Part shown: positions 1 through 9,204 of the stretch, piece after piece
Position numbering within the stretch: position 1 is the first letter of the stretch
Layout: each line of letters starts with the position of its first letter
Origin: Litorimonas sp039975855
Lineage (GTDB): Bacteria > Pseudomonadota > Alphaproteobacteria > Caulobacterales > Maricaulaceae
Assembly (NCBI GenBank): GCA_039975855.1
Contig: JBDWGH010000005.1
Coordinates: 1-64,000 of the forward strand
Direction of reading: 5' to 3'
DNA: 64,000 nt
The notes under the pieces: model-generated
Database searches by the model: none
Told to the model about the DNA's origin: nothing
The model's input: the letters and a program-made list of their open reading frames with translations, nothing else
Program-made: the position numbers and the translations under genes

Positions 1-486
1 CGCATATTTATTCTTGTCTTCTTTCAACGGGCGGCCATGTGCACGTTGGCAAGTGCAATTCTGTTTGATGAGGCATCGAAAATTTGGTGAAGCTTACCCA
101 TTTTTCGATTCTCATTTTATAATGAAACAGAAATGCACGGGTCGGAAAGGAGCGGCGCTTGTCATTGGAGCTTTGGGTGTCACGCCCCGAAAGCTTGGGT
201 GGCCTATCGAGAGCTTATTGGACCCAGACTGTCCAGCTAGGCCGGTAGCGCAGAAAGGCGTCGTCGCGTGGGGCTTCTTGGCAAAAGCTGGGAAGGCTCG
301 AAAACACATTTTTCTACGCTGGTTTGCACCAGAGCCTGACCACCCACGCGAACATCCCCACTCATTCAAACTGAGAGACACACGAAACGGCGAATTAGAA
401 AACAAGGCATTCCACCAAAGATTATCCCGCAATCGAAATGAGAGCGACGGCCTGTCCGAAATGGATTATCCTGCGAGGGTCTCTAT
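1..486. other. no confident gene (486 bp)
   Basis: No convincing gene was found here. A plus-strand frame is open from 14 to 538 and a minus-strand frame from 112 to 432, but both translations are rich in Arg, Pro and Trp without any recognisable domain, and the first runs into the 3-prime end of the lipoprotein gene at 487. A short hairpin (CTGGT-TTGC-ACCAG, about 322-335) is visible. The stretch could be the distal part of an upstream transcription unit, an unrecognised RNA or decayed sequence; the window starts inside it, so context is missing. Confidence 0.4.
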
Positions 487-1761
487 TTATTTGTCGTCGC
501 GCGTTCCGGCGAGCGTCAACGCTTGGAAGTCCGCATGAATTTGCGGGTCCTCCGCGCTAAACATCTGCAGCATAATAATTCCGATGGCGTCATTTTCAGG
601 GTCCACCCAGAAATTTGTGCGCGCCGCGCCGCCCCAACCAAATTGTCCGGGATAGCGACCAGACGCCGCTTCCTGTTCTGGCGTGCTGGTGATTTGAATG
701 GAACCCCCATAGCCAAAGCCAGCGCCCGTTTCTCCGCCAATCCAAGGTAGCAGAGTCGGTGTGTCGCCCAAATGATCGCTCATCATCAAGCGTACCGTTT
801 CAGGTTCCAAAATCCGTTTGCCCTCATACTCTCCTTCATTGAGAAGTAGGCGCGCAAATTTGAGCCAATCATCTGTTGTAGATGTTAGACCACCGCCGCC
901 CGATTCAAATTTTCCGGGCATGGTGAACGGCGACGTTTGACCATCTTCGGCTAATCCAAAACTGCCGTCTTCCTGAAGGAAATAATTGGATGCAAAACGC
1001 GGTTTTAGCTCTGCCGAAACTTGAAAGCTTGTCTCCGTCATGCCGAGCGGGTCAAAGAAGCGTTCTTTGAAGGCTTCGCCCAATGTCTGCCCAGTGACAA
1101 CCTCTGCGATGCGTCCCAGAATATCGATGGAATAGGAGTAGAACCATTGCTCTCCCGGTTGCCCCAAAAGTGGCAGCATCGGCATTTTATCCATATTATC
1201 CGCCATGGAAGTTTGCGGATCGAACAGCCCCGCCCCCTGCCAAGCTTCCTCAATCGGGTTGCCGCCGAAAATCCCGTAAGCCATGCCGGAGCGATGAAGG
1301 AGCAAATCTTCAACCGTCATCGGGCGAGTTTGATCCTCATACTTGGGTTTTCCATCCTCGCCCATGCTTACAACTTTCATCAAGGCCAGTTGCGGAATAT
1401 ATTTAGAAGCAGGCTCTGAGAGCTCGAGCTTTCCTTCTTCCATCAAATCCATGATCAGCGCCGACGTCATGGGCTTCGTCATGGAATAAACGCGGTAAAC
1501 CGTGTCGTTCTTTACTGGCGTATTTCGCTCACGATCAGCCAGGCCAAAGCTATTACGGTAAACGGTTTGTCCGTCGTCAAATACGAGCGCCTGAACGCCG
1601 ATCACGTCCCCGCTTTCAACCGCGCTAGAAAGCAAACTGTCCATAGCTGCTACATCGAAGGAGGGAGCCGTGACAGGATCGGACGTTTCGTCAGCTCCGG
1701 ATGAGCAAGCGCTAAGGCCGAGAATTAATGTTGATACGAGGAGTGTTTTTAAATGTGTCAT
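487..1761 (-). CDS. beta-lactamase-family serine hydrolase lipoprotein
   Basis: This 424-residue protein belongs to the class C beta-lactamase/penicillin-binding-like family (PF00144), which includes family VIII esterases and D-aminopeptidases. A signal peptide ends in the lipobox LSAC with Cys19, so it should be a lipoprotein. The active-site motif S93-M-T-K96 is present, and a YSYS segment in WFYSYS supplies the usual Tyr. The GWGGA and FWVDP motifs near the C terminus are typical of the esterase-like members. The substrate cannot be told from sequence. It is transcribed divergently from the hydrolase at 1824, with about 60 bp between them. Family is secure; a true beta-lactamase role is unlikely to be its main job. 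Confidence 0.88.
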   Translation of the reverse strand: MTHLKTLLVSTLILGLSACSSGADETSDPVTAPSFDVAAMDSLLSSAVESGDVIGVQALVFDDGQTVYRNSFGLADRERNTPVKNDTVYRVYSMTKPMTSALIMDLMEEGKLELSEPASKYIPQLALMKVVSMGEDGKPKYEDQTRPMTVEDLLLHRSGMAYGIFGGNPIEEAWQGAGLFDPQTSMADNMDKMPMLPLLGQPGEQWFYSYSIDILGRIAEVVTGQTLGEAFKERFFDPLGMTETSFQVSAELKPRFASNYFLQEDGSFGLAEDGQTSPFTMPGKFESGGGGLTSTTDDWLKFARLLLNEGEYEGKRILEPETVRLMMSDHLGDTPTLLPWIGGETGAGFGYGGSIQITSTPEQEAASGRYPGQFGWGGAARTNFWVDPENDAIGIIMLQMFSAEDPQIHADFQALTLAGTRDDK

Positions 1762-1823
1762 ACTTCAACTGTGCCGCTTTTCGCTCTCTGGTCAAGCGCG
1801 CCCTTTTGCGGCACAGTCATTCA

Positions 1824-2597
1824 ATGATGATTTGGATTCACCGTATAGTTTTCGCAGCAATCATTTTTTACGTCGCTTTGGCGGCCCTCGCTTTTTTCGT
1901 GCAACGGAAAATTCTCTATTTTCCGCCGAATTTCTATCACCCACCACCCGCGCAAATGACAGAAATTAGAACCGCTTCAGGCGCTCTGGGCTGGTACAGT
2001 CCCGCAGAAAACAACCGTCCCACAGTGATGGTCTTCCACGGCAATGCATCATCAATTGACAGCAACATGCACATTTTTCGCGATCTGCAATCCGCAGGAT
2101 ACGGCGTCTGGTCGGTTGGATATCCCGGTTATCCGGGAATGACGGGTAAACCAACGCAACCCAATTTAGTTGCGGCAGCCATTGAGCAATATGAGCATCT
2201 TTCGAAGATGGGCGTTGAAAATATCATTTTCTACGGCACGTCATTAGGCGCGGGTGTGGCCGTTCAGCTTGCGGTCCAACATCAGCCCGAACTGTTGATT
2301 TCCGATGCGCCATTCAATTCCGTTCTAGATATGGCACATCGGCAAATGCCCCTCTTTCCCACAGCGATTTTAGTCAAAGACAAATGGAGATCCGACAAAG
2401 CGCTGAAGGATCTAAACGTTCCTCTCATTTGGATCCACGGGACCTCGGATAACGTCATCCCAATTGCCCAAGGCCGAAAATTATTTGAAGATTACGCTGG
2501 CCCCAAGTCCGCCCATATTATTGAGGGCGCAGGACATAATAATACATGGCTCAACGGGGGCAGAGAGGTTGTATTAACTGCTCTCAATAAATTGTGA
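1824..2597 (+). CDS. membrane-anchored alpha/beta hydrolase
   Basis: The protein has the alpha/beta hydrolase fold of the Bem46/ABHD13 type. From the ATG at 1824 it has 257 residues: one N-terminal membrane helix (about 6-25), the oxyanion motif HGNAS (His72), a nucleophile elbow GTSLG (Ser140), an acid in HGTSD (Asp209) and the catalytic His238 in GAGH. The reading frame stays open upstream to 1728, but that would overlap the divergent lipoprotein gene and add a non-membrane-like extension, so 1824 or the adjacent ATG at 1827 is preferred. Members are serine hydrolases held at the membrane with the catalytic domain outside; substrates are unknown. It sits just upstream of an ABC transporter pair and is probably separately expressed. 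Confidence 0.85.
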   Translation: MMIWIHRIVFAAIIFYVALAALAFFVQRKILYFPPNFYHPPPAQMTEIRTASGALGWYSPAENNRPTVMVFHGNASSIDSNMHIFRDLQSAGYGVWSVGYPGYPGMTGKPTQPNLVAAAIEQYEHLSKMGVENIIFYGTSLGAGVAVQLAVQHQPELLISDAPFNSVLDMAHRQMPLFPTAILVKDKWRSDKALKDLNVPLIWIHGTSDNVIPIAQGRKLFEDYAGPKSAHIIEGAGHNNTWLNGGREVVLTALNKL

Positions 2598-2652
2598 AAA
2601 GCGCAACTGTTTTACCCTAGCCCTTATACAACCTCTGCAATAGACACCCTTT

Positions 2653-3594
2653 ATGACCGCTCCACTTTCCCTTGAATCTGTTTCAAAATCCTTTGCCGGA
2701 AAACCCGCCGTAAGCGATGTCTCGTTCACCGTCGAGCCAGGACAAATTATTGGCTTTCTGGGTCCGAACGGTGCCGGTAAAACCACGACGCTTCGCATGG
2801 CCTTAGGCCTCATCAAACCTGACAGCGGTTCCGTGAAATTGTTTGGAGAAACACCGGGCGACAACGCATTTGGCCGTGTCGGGTTCCTGCCCGAAGAACG
2901 CGGCTTGTATAAGAAACAAACGGCCAGAGAAGCGATCGCCCATATGGCTCGCCTGAACGGTATTAAGAAAAAACCTGCCTTCAAACTCGCTGATGATTTG
3001 CTGGATCGTTACGGTCTTGGCGAAGCAAAGCGAAAGAAGAATAAGGACATGTCGAAAGGCATGGCGCAGAAGGTTCAACTTCTTGCCGCGATTGCGCATG
3101 ACCCAGAATTCTACATATTGGATGAACCGTTCTCAGGACTCGATCCCGTCAACCAACAAGTGCTAGAAGGGATTGTCCGCGAAATTGCGTCTCGTGACCG
3201 CACCATCATTTTCTCGACACATGTCATGGAACATGCCGAACGCCTCTGTGACCGTATCATCCTGATGGCATCTGGGCGCAAAGTGTTTGACGGCACGACG
3301 GAAGATGCACTTGCCAAGGCACCACGGCGTGTGAACCTCGCATCAGAGATGGATGGCTTAACGGAATTAATTGAACCTTTCGCGGCAACTGTCGATACGC
3401 ACGCGTCCGGAGATTTATCTCTCACCTTGAAACCTGGTGCGCAAGCTCATGACATCTTGGAACGCTCCGTTACACAAGGCCTGCGGTTGTCAAAATACGA
3501 ACCTATTCGTCCCACCCTTCATGAAGCGTTTGTGGAGCTAGTCGGCGACGATGTCCGAAAAGACATGGGTCTCAGCGAGGGAGCTCCAGCATGA
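2653..3594 (+). CDS. ABC transporter ATP-binding protein (NatA-like)
   Basis: This 313-residue protein is the ATPase of an ABC-2 type exporter. The Walker A motif GPNGAGKTT is at residues 37-45, the Walker B segment reads ILDEPFSGLDP, and the H-loop is STHVMEH. The signature motif is the variant MSKGMAQK rather than LSGGQ, which is common in the NatA/DUF4162 branch, and the roughly 85 C-terminal residues fit the DUF4162 extension. The gene overlaps the permease gene downstream by 4 bp (ATGA), so the two should be translationally coupled and form one exporter. NatA relatives export sodium or drugs in Bacillus, but the substrate here is not determined. Confidence 0.93.
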   Translation: MTAPLSLESVSKSFAGKPAVSDVSFTVEPGQIIGFLGPNGAGKTTTLRMALGLIKPDSGSVKLFGETPGDNAFGRVGFLPEERGLYKKQTAREAIAHMARLNGIKKKPAFKLADDLLDRYGLGEAKRKKNKDMSKGMAQKVQLLAAIAHDPEFYILDEPFSGLDPVNQQVLEGIVREIASRDRTIIFSTHVMEHAERLCDRIILMASGRKVFDGTTEDALAKAPRRVNLASEMDGLTELIEPFAATVDTHASGDLSLTLKPGAQAHDILERSVTQGLRLSKYEPIRPTLHEAFVELVGDDVRKDMGLSEGAPA

Positions 3595-5072
3595 GTATTT
3601 TGCCAAAGGTGAACTTACGACGAACCTTCCTCATCGCACGGCGCGACTATGTTGGATATGTCAAAACTTGGGGCTTTTGGATTTCGTTTTTGCTGCCGTT
3701 TATTTTCGGCGGATTTGGCTTTTTCATGGCCACGGCGGATATTGACCTGAGTCCAACCCAGCAGGTGACAATTTTGGACGAAACCGGATTGCACAAAGAT
3801 GGATTATTGGAAATCTATGACGAAATGATGGAGGAAAAAGCCAAAGCCGTCATATCTGCAAAAGCCTTCTTCATTCAGGATAAAAAGCAAAGAAACGAGT
3901 TTCAACGCATATTAAAAGTGGATGGAACGGAAGCGGCTCAAGCTTATATTACGGATAATGTGACTGGGCTTTCTGCGAATTATGAACCCCCTACCGCGGA
4001 TTTCGTATTTGTTGATCCTCCGGCAAACACATTGGAAGGTCTAATGCCTTATCTAAAAGGCGAATCCCTTTTGGAAATAAAAGGTGAGCAGTTACCTTTG
4101 GGCGGCGCAATAGTCTTTAGAGCGGGCTCAGATCCTGCACGCCCGGAAACCCAATATTGGACTTCTAACGTCAACAATGAAGATGCTTCCAATCTGGCTG
4201 ATTGGTACCTAAGGCGGTTGACCCGGATCAGTTATTTGGAACCTCAAGGTTTAAACGTTCTGGAATTGGATCGACGAGTCGCGGAAGCCCCCGAAACAAA
4301 GCTTTTTGACCCCACAAAAACGATTGAAGATTCACAAGATGTAAATCAGAGCGACACGGTCCCATTCGTTGTTGCGGCTGTTCTCGCAGGCATGCTTTGG
4401 CTCACCGTATTTTCCGGTGCGTATATGTTGCTGACGTCCATGTTGGAGGAAAAACTCAATAAATTACTCGAAATGATGTTGGCAACAACAAGGTTCTCGG
4501 AAATCATTTTGGGCAAGCTGCTGGGTGTGGCGGCTCTCACGCTTTCCATGATGGCGCCTTACATCCTCGTTGGCATTGTGGGCGTGATTGGTTATGTTTT
4601 CTTCGGCTCTAATCAAGATGTGGTGAAAGGCTTGGTGTCTGCCTTCAATGCGAAGATGATTATCTTCCTCATGATCTATCTTATTTTGGGATACATCCTT
4701 TATGGCGCATTCTTCATCGCGCTCGGGTCTTTGTCCTCATCGATGCAGGACGCCCAAACATTGACTACGCCTATTCTCTTTATCTTAATGGCTTGTGTCG
4801 TGGTTATCCCGCTCGGTGTGTCCGACCCGGATAGCCCGTTACTACGTATCGCAACATTCATTCCCTTCTCAGCGCCCTTTGCCAATATTGTGCGCCTGCC
4901 TTCCGATCCACCGCTTTGGGAGCTGCTACTCTCAACAGCTTTCTTGACGCTACTCTGCGTCGGGACAATTGCGATGGCCGGGCGAATTTTCAGGTTCGGC
5001 GTGTTGTCCGGTGCCGGCGCAGAAGTCGTCATCGGCTGGTTCAAACGTGTGGTTCTGCGGCGTAAGGCCTAG
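3591..5072 (+). CDS. ABC-2 type transporter permease (NatB-like)
   Basis: This 493-residue membrane protein has one N-terminal membrane helix (about 27-48), a large extracytoplasmic domain of roughly 200 residues, and then five or so hydrophobic helices from about 257 to the C terminus. That layout matches NatB/ABC-2 permeases (PF12698). The conserved stretch EEKLNKLLEMMLATT after the first helix of the second block is a hallmark of the family. The start overlaps the ATPase stop by 4 bp, so it forms an exporter with the preceding protein. Nothing in the sequence fixes the substrate. Confidence 0.93.
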   Translation: MSILPKVNLRRTFLIARRDYVGYVKTWGFWISFLLPFIFGGFGFFMATADIDLSPTQQVTILDETGLHKDGLLEIYDEMMEEKAKAVISAKAFFIQDKKQRNEFQRILKVDGTEAAQAYITDNVTGLSANYEPPTADFVFVDPPANTLEGLMPYLKGESLLEIKGEQLPLGGAIVFRAGSDPARPETQYWTSNVNNEDASNLADWYLRRLTRISYLEPQGLNVLELDRRVAEAPETKLFDPTKTIEDSQDVNQSDTVPFVVAAVLAGMLWLTVFSGAYMLLTSMLEEKLNKLLEMMLATTRFSEIILGKLLGVAALTLSMMAPYILVGIVGVIGYVFFGSNQDVVKGLVSAFNAKMIIFLMIYLILGYILYGAFFIALGSLSSSMQDAQTLTTPILFILMACVVVIPLGVSDPDSPLLRIATFIPFSAPFANIVRLPSDPPLWELLLSTAFLTLLCVGTIAMAGRIFRFGVLSGAGAEVVIGWFKRVVLRRKA

Positions 5073-5107
5073 GTGACTTTTCTGCCTACGCTTCCTATGT
5101 AACCTCT

Positions 5108-5806
5108 ATGAGCCAGCCTAATGATACCCGCGACGCCATATTAAAGGCTGCATTAAAAATCGCGCCGTTTGAGGGTTGGACAAACCTCACGCTTAAACGC
5201 GCCGTTCGTGATGCTGGTTATCCGGATGGATCGGGCGAGTTATATTTCGAAAATGGAATAGCGGATTTGTTGGATCACTGGTCTGATAAACTAAACACGC
5301 AAACCGCTCAGGACATTGGTCAACTCGACCTGGATGCGCTGAAGATACGTGAGCGGGTGACCCAAGGCGTGCTGTTAAGGTTACAAGCCATTGGTCCGCA
5401 TGAAGAAGCCGCGCGGCGTGCTTCCTCCCGTCTCATTTTGCCGGATCTCGCCTCGACAGGTATGCGCCAAATCTGGAGTGCCGCGGATACAATTTGGCGA
5501 GCGATTGGAGATACTTCCACAGATGCGAATTATTACTCCAAACGCGCGATATTATCTTCCGTGATTGGGTCGACTCTCCCTATTTGGCTCTCTGACCAAT
5601 CAGATGACAAAGCTAAGGCACGCGCCTTTTTGGATGCGAGGATAGAGAACGTCATGGAGTTCGAAAAATTCAAATGGCGCGTTAAGGACCTTACAAAGAC
5701 CTGGCCCGAGCCAGCAGAAATCCTGGGGCAACTTCGATATGGCGGATTGGATTTTTTCTCTCGCCCTAAAAAGGGACGCGCTCGCCGCAGACGCTATTCG
5801 CGCTGA
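5108..5806 (+). CDS. COQ9 family protein
   Basis: The 232-residue sequence matches the COQ9 family. It has a TetR-like helical N terminus (DAILKAALKIAPFEGWT) and the COQ9 core containing YYSKRAILSSV and a FLDARIENVMEFEKFK segment. In eukaryotes COQ9 binds lipid and presents ubiquinone intermediates to the hydroxylase COQ7; alphaproteobacterial members are thought to play a similar accessory part in ubiquinone synthesis. The basic tail (GRARRRRYSR) is unusual but not diagnostic. The gene is convergent with mrp and overlaps its 3-prime end by 13 bp. Confidence 0.85.
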   Translation: MSQPNDTRDAILKAALKIAPFEGWTNLTLKRAVRDAGYPDGSGELYFENGIADLLDHWSDKLNTQTAQDIGQLDLDALKIRERVTQGVLLRLQAIGPHEEAARRASSRLILPDLASTGMRQIWSAADTIWRAIGDTSTDANYYSKRAILSSVIGSTLPIWLSDQSDDKAKARAFLDARIENVMEFEKFKWRVKDLTKTWPEPAEILGQLRYGGLDFFSRPKKGRARRRRYSR

Positions 5807-6891
5807 GGCGTCTCTAGCGCCTTTCGCCAAACTCCATTGGCTAACTCTGCAAAAGTCTTGGAGATACCGGCGTCTGAGGCAGCGACTGGACGACCCAAAT
5901 CTCCGCTTTCGCGAATGGACATATCCAAAGGCGCGGCACCTAAATAGTCTATATTCAATTTCGCAGCGTCTCTTTTCGCGCCGCCCTCTCCGAAAATATG
6001 ATGTGACGACCCGCAATCCGGGCAGGTGAAAACAGCCATGTTTTCAATCAACCCCAAAACAGGAATATCGACTTTCTCAAACATGGCGACGCCTTTACGA
6101 GCATCCAATAATGCGAGATCTTGAGGCGTGGAGACAATAATCGCGCCGCTTGGTTTTATGTCTTGGGCCAAGCCAAGCTGCGCGTCGCCCGTACCTGGCG
6201 GCATATCAATCAGCAAAACGTCTAACGCCCCCCAATCTACATCCCATAACATGCGAGCGATAGCGCCTTGCACCAAAGGCCCTCGCCAAACGATCGGGCT
6301 GTCATCAGGCGTCAGATACGCGATCGACATGGTCTGAATACCGTGCGCCTCTATGGGCACAATAATTTTTCGCGAACCAACAGGGATTGCGCGTGCTTGT
6401 TGTCCAGTCGTGCCAAACATCATCGGCAAGCTAGGCCCGTGAATATCAGCGTCGAGCAATCCAACTTTCAGACCTGACTGACTTAATGTGACGGCTAAGT
6501 TGGCCGCCATAGTGGATTTCCCCACACCACCCTTGGCGGAAGAGATAGCGAGAATACGTTTGACCTCACCGTCGCCTTGCACCCCTTCAGGACGCTTGGC
6601 CTGATGGGGATTAGCGCGAGGACGTCCCCCGATTTGCGGCCCTGGCTTATGCGCCGATAATATGACCTGAGCTTTGGCAACGCCCTTTAGCGCTTTCAAT
6701 GCGACGTGGGCGCTCTCTCGTATCGGAAAGAACGCTTCGGCTTGCGGGGGTGGAATTTGGAGGACAGCCTGAACCGTTCCCTCAACGAACTCTAGTGACG
6801 CCAACCGTCCGGCGGAGATAATATCTCCGTCCTTCAAAGGGTCCTTTATCTCAGATAGGGCCTTGAGCGCGAGGTCTTCGGAGTAGGTCAT
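5794..6891 (-). CDS. mrp: Mrp/NBP35-family Fe-S cluster carrier ATPase
   Basis: This 365-residue protein is an Mrp (ApbC) family P-loop ATPase that carries and delivers Fe-S clusters. An N-terminal MIP18-like domain (about residues 1-90) is followed by the deviant Walker A motif SAKGGVGKS near residue 115, a switch segment DADIHGPSLP, the catalytic-site DMPPGTGD and the cluster-ligand motif CPDC at about residue 294. The start ATG overlaps the stop of the upstream 641-residue protein gene (TAATG), so both genes form a translationally coupled unit on the minus strand. That coupling is unusual for mrp and gives the only functional hint for the neighbour. Confidence 0.95.
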   Translation of the reverse strand: MTYSEDLALKALSEIKDPLKDGDIISAGRLASLEFVEGTVQAVLQIPPPQAEAFFPIRESAHVALKALKGVAKAQVILSAHKPGPQIGGRPRANPHQAKRPEGVQGDGEVKRILAISSAKGGVGKSTMAANLAVTLSQSGLKVGLLDADIHGPSLPMMFGTTGQQARAIPVGSRKIIVPIEAHGIQTMSIAYLTPDDSPIVWRGPLVQGAIARMLWDVDWGALDVLLIDMPPGTGDAQLGLAQDIKPSGAIIVSTPQDLALLDARKGVAMFEKVDIPVLGLIENMAVFTCPDCGSSHHIFGEGGAKRDAAKLNIDYLGAAPLDMSIRESGDLGRPVAASDAGISKTFAELANGVWRKALETPQRE

Positions 6892-8816
6892 TATTGCAGT
6901 GCACGTATTGCGTTAGAAGGACGAAGCGCTGAGCAAGCTGAAGACATTTGCCCCGTTTTAGAAAGACGGATTGGCATTTGGTCTGGATCATCAAACGTGA
7001 TGAGAAGATCACCATTAGCCGCCAAGGAAAAGTCTCGAGCCATGAGTGGTAAAGCACTAACGTTAGAAATACGCGGCGCCGCACCACTTATATCTAGTGT
7101 GTAAACGGAAACATCCAATGCGTCTCCTCCCCAAGCATCGACCACCCAGAATTGATTAGTTGTTTGCCCGAGCTGTAACGGCAGTGCCGGAAGAATACCC
7201 AACGGTCCTTGAAAAATTCCAATACGCTCAAACGCTCCTGATTTATTATCGTAATTTAAGATGGAGCCACCGTCATAAGTAGAACGAAGTCCTGATTTCG
7301 CTAAATCATACCCGGCCAACCAACCCGTCGAGCTAGGATGTGCCGTTGTCAGGTGTGAACGCTTTAAAGCGACCCGTGCATTGTTTTGTGCAACCATCCA
7401 TCCTGATTCGAAGAACGGCATCTGCGCGCGCACATCTTCGAGGTCAAAAGGATCTATTAGACATTTTTCGTTTCGTTTTGCGGAAGCCGAAAGTCTCAAA
7501 TGCTGACGTGCAGCGCTAGCAATCCTGTTAACGGGATGGTCGATTTGCGTTCGAACAAGACGTTCATGCACGGGCTTCGCGCGTTGAAGCCCTGCTGAAA
7601 AGGAACGCCAATCATCGGACTGAAGAAGAGCTGTTGTAATGGAATCGTTTAATGGGTGGCCTGCATAAAACTCCGCGATACGGTCACGGTTTATCCATTT
7701 TTCATTTTGGGCTGTCTCCCAAACTAAACGCATCGCGGCGTGGGCCTCATCGTTTTTTAAATATGGAAGGTATTGATCTTGAACTACAAAAGGATTGCCA
7801 CTGATCAAGAAATTGAAAGCCTCAACACGCTCCCGCGTTACGTCAGGAAACGGCCCATCTGCAATCGTCAGAATAGCGTGCAACCCACTTGCCCGCGCCG
7901 CTATGGGTAGATTGGAATCACCTGATATATCTTGTGAGAACTTTTGATAAAATCCGTCTTTTCGAGACTTATGACGCCTCGCCAGCATTTGCCCTACTGC
8001 GTATACTTGATCGGGTCTTTCTATTTGCTTCATCTCAGACAAGAGAAGATTAAAAGCCTGCGCAGGATTGTTTCTGTAAAGCGAACTATACGAAGCCGTC
8101 ACAATTTCCGCGTCTCCACTTCGTAATAGTTCCGCGAATTGAACTTCGGTGCCCGCGGAATTCAACCGCGCCAGATAAGGCGCCCCCTCGGCAACCGGGT
8201 CCAGTAATAATGCTTTCAACAAGGGCTGTTTAATCGATTGGGGCAGAGGCGCTCGTTTAGCTAATTCCGGTAAACGGATAAGCGCAATACGAGCCTGTTC
8301 TCGGACATCGGTATTTTGGTCACCTAGGCTCAATAGTAAAAAGTCTCGCGACATAGGGTGACCGTCTAAAAACAAAGGGAGATAAGCCCCTGCCTTTTCC
8401 AAAGACCAGTTTGTCTTTATTCTTTGACGATCCGCTGGTGTCAAAGGACCCAAGCCCGCGATTAATTGTGCGATATCTGCATGACCAGCATCGCTTTCCA
8501 ATGTCGAAAAAAGCGCCCGCTTTCCTGCAGGTCCAAAACGACCAAATTCTGTTTCCAACACATCGTAATCAAACTCTGATCCATCATGCCGGCGAACGAT
8601 ATCGATACAGGCCTGTAGGTTCGAACAAACGATTTGCTCTTGCGGGGATAGCTCGCGTGCGAGGGTCGTAGACGAGCTCATTCCAACTAAGCAGAGGGAG
8701 AACGCCGCAGCTTTTATGAGGTTTGATGCAAACACGCTTGTGCCATAAGTGATGAGAGACGAAGCAACAAGACACGGAACATGTGTTTGCGCAGACATAC
8801 TCAAACAAATTGTCAT
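6891..8816 (-). CDS. exported protein of unknown function, coupled to mrp
   Basis: I do not recognise this 641-residue protein. A hydrophobic segment followed by SSTTLARE at about residues 33-54 suggests a cleaved signal peptide; the first 25 or so residues look poorly coded, so the true start may be an internal GTG (the codon giving VFASNLIK) instead of the first ATG. Residues of about 90-430 are helical and loosely repetitive, with LGDQNTDVREQARIALIRL resembling a HEAT repeat, and the last 180 residues look beta-rich. It likely works in the periplasm. The stop codon overlaps the start of mrp by one base, so the two are co-translated. Confidence 0.7.
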   Translation of the reverse strand: MTICLSMSAQTHVPCLVASSLITYGTSVFASNLIKAAAFSLCLVGMSSSTTLARELSPQEQIVCSNLQACIDIVRRHDGSEFDYDVLETEFGRFGPAGKRALFSTLESDAGHADIAQLIAGLGPLTPADRQRIKTNWSLEKAGAYLPLFLDGHPMSRDFLLLSLGDQNTDVREQARIALIRLPELAKRAPLPQSIKQPLLKALLLDPVAEGAPYLARLNSAGTEVQFAELLRSGDAEIVTASYSSLYRNNPAQAFNLLLSEMKQIERPDQVYAVGQMLARRHKSRKDGFYQKFSQDISGDSNLPIAARASGLHAILTIADGPFPDVTRERVEAFNFLISGNPFVVQDQYLPYLKNDEAHAAMRLVWETAQNEKWINRDRIAEFYAGHPLNDSITTALLQSDDWRSFSAGLQRAKPVHERLVRTQIDHPVNRIASAARQHLRLSASAKRNEKCLIDPFDLEDVRAQMPFFESGWMVAQNNARVALKRSHLTTAHPSSTGWLAGYDLAKSGLRSTYDGGSILNYDNKSGAFERIGIFQGPLGILPALPLQLGQTTNQFWVVDAWGGDALDVSVYTLDISGAAPRISNVSALPLMARDFSLAANGDLLITFDDPDQMPIRLSKTGQMSSACSALRPSNAIRALQ

Positions 8817-8828
8817 GTGAGAAAGGGG

Positions 8829-8895
8829 CGCAAGTCCTGATGAACAATAGGTTCAACTCAGATGTATTGAGCAAAACTGTCCATCAGGACTTGCG
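8829..8895. repeat. perfect 14-bp inverted repeat, 39-nt spacer
   Basis: The 14 bases CGCAAGTCCTGATG at 8829-8842 recur as an exact reverse complement at 8882-8895. The repeat stops sharply on both sides. It lies 13 bp upstream of the start of the exported-protein gene (minus strand) and about 300 bp before the NTPase gene (plus strand), at the left edge of the accessory block. It could be an operator, a stem in a leader RNA or the scar of a small mobile element. Confidence 0.6.
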
Positions 8896-9204
8896 AATAT
8901 ACCCGTTTCAATACGCAAATTTGGCCTACCTCGCTGATTCAGGAGGTGCGGTTTAGGTTCAACGATCCGCCGAAACAGGATGGTACCGTTTCTAAAGTGG
9001 GAATTGCGGATTCCAAATCATATTTCACCGAGGATGAAAGAACCCAAAAGCCCTTTAAAGAACAAGAAACTTGTATCTCTGCTTCATCCTCCGCTAGGGG
9101 TATTAATCAGCCTTATGAGATCATTGAAATTTGCGCACCCGACGATCGTCTGGTGAAATAGGTTTTTGTTGTGTATTCAAAGCTTCAATTAAAAGGTGTA
9201 TATC
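8896..9204. other. intergenic region at left edge of accessory block
   Basis: I see no convincing gene. A plus-strand frame with a GTG at 8946 gives a 71-residue hydrophilic peptide preceded by AGGAGG that overlaps its own start codon, which makes translation doubtful. The stretch should contain the promoter of the NTPase gene, but no clear -35/-10 pair stands out. Confidence 0.4.

Noticed and set aside
14..538. Plus-strand open frame of 174 codons
   Set aside because: It has no recognisable domain, runs antisense into the 3-prime end of the lipoprotein gene and has no ribosome-binding site.
8849..8962. GGTTCAA sequences resembling a tRNA T-arm, as a possible second attachment site for tRNA-Val
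   Set aside because: They are on the opposite strand relative to the tRNA and match over only seven bases, so they do not form the direct repeat expected of an att site.
8946..9161. 71-codon open frame before the NTPase gene
   Set aside because: Its GTG start overlaps the only Shine-Dalgarno-like sequence, and the peptide is hydrophilic with no domain; kept as intergenic.
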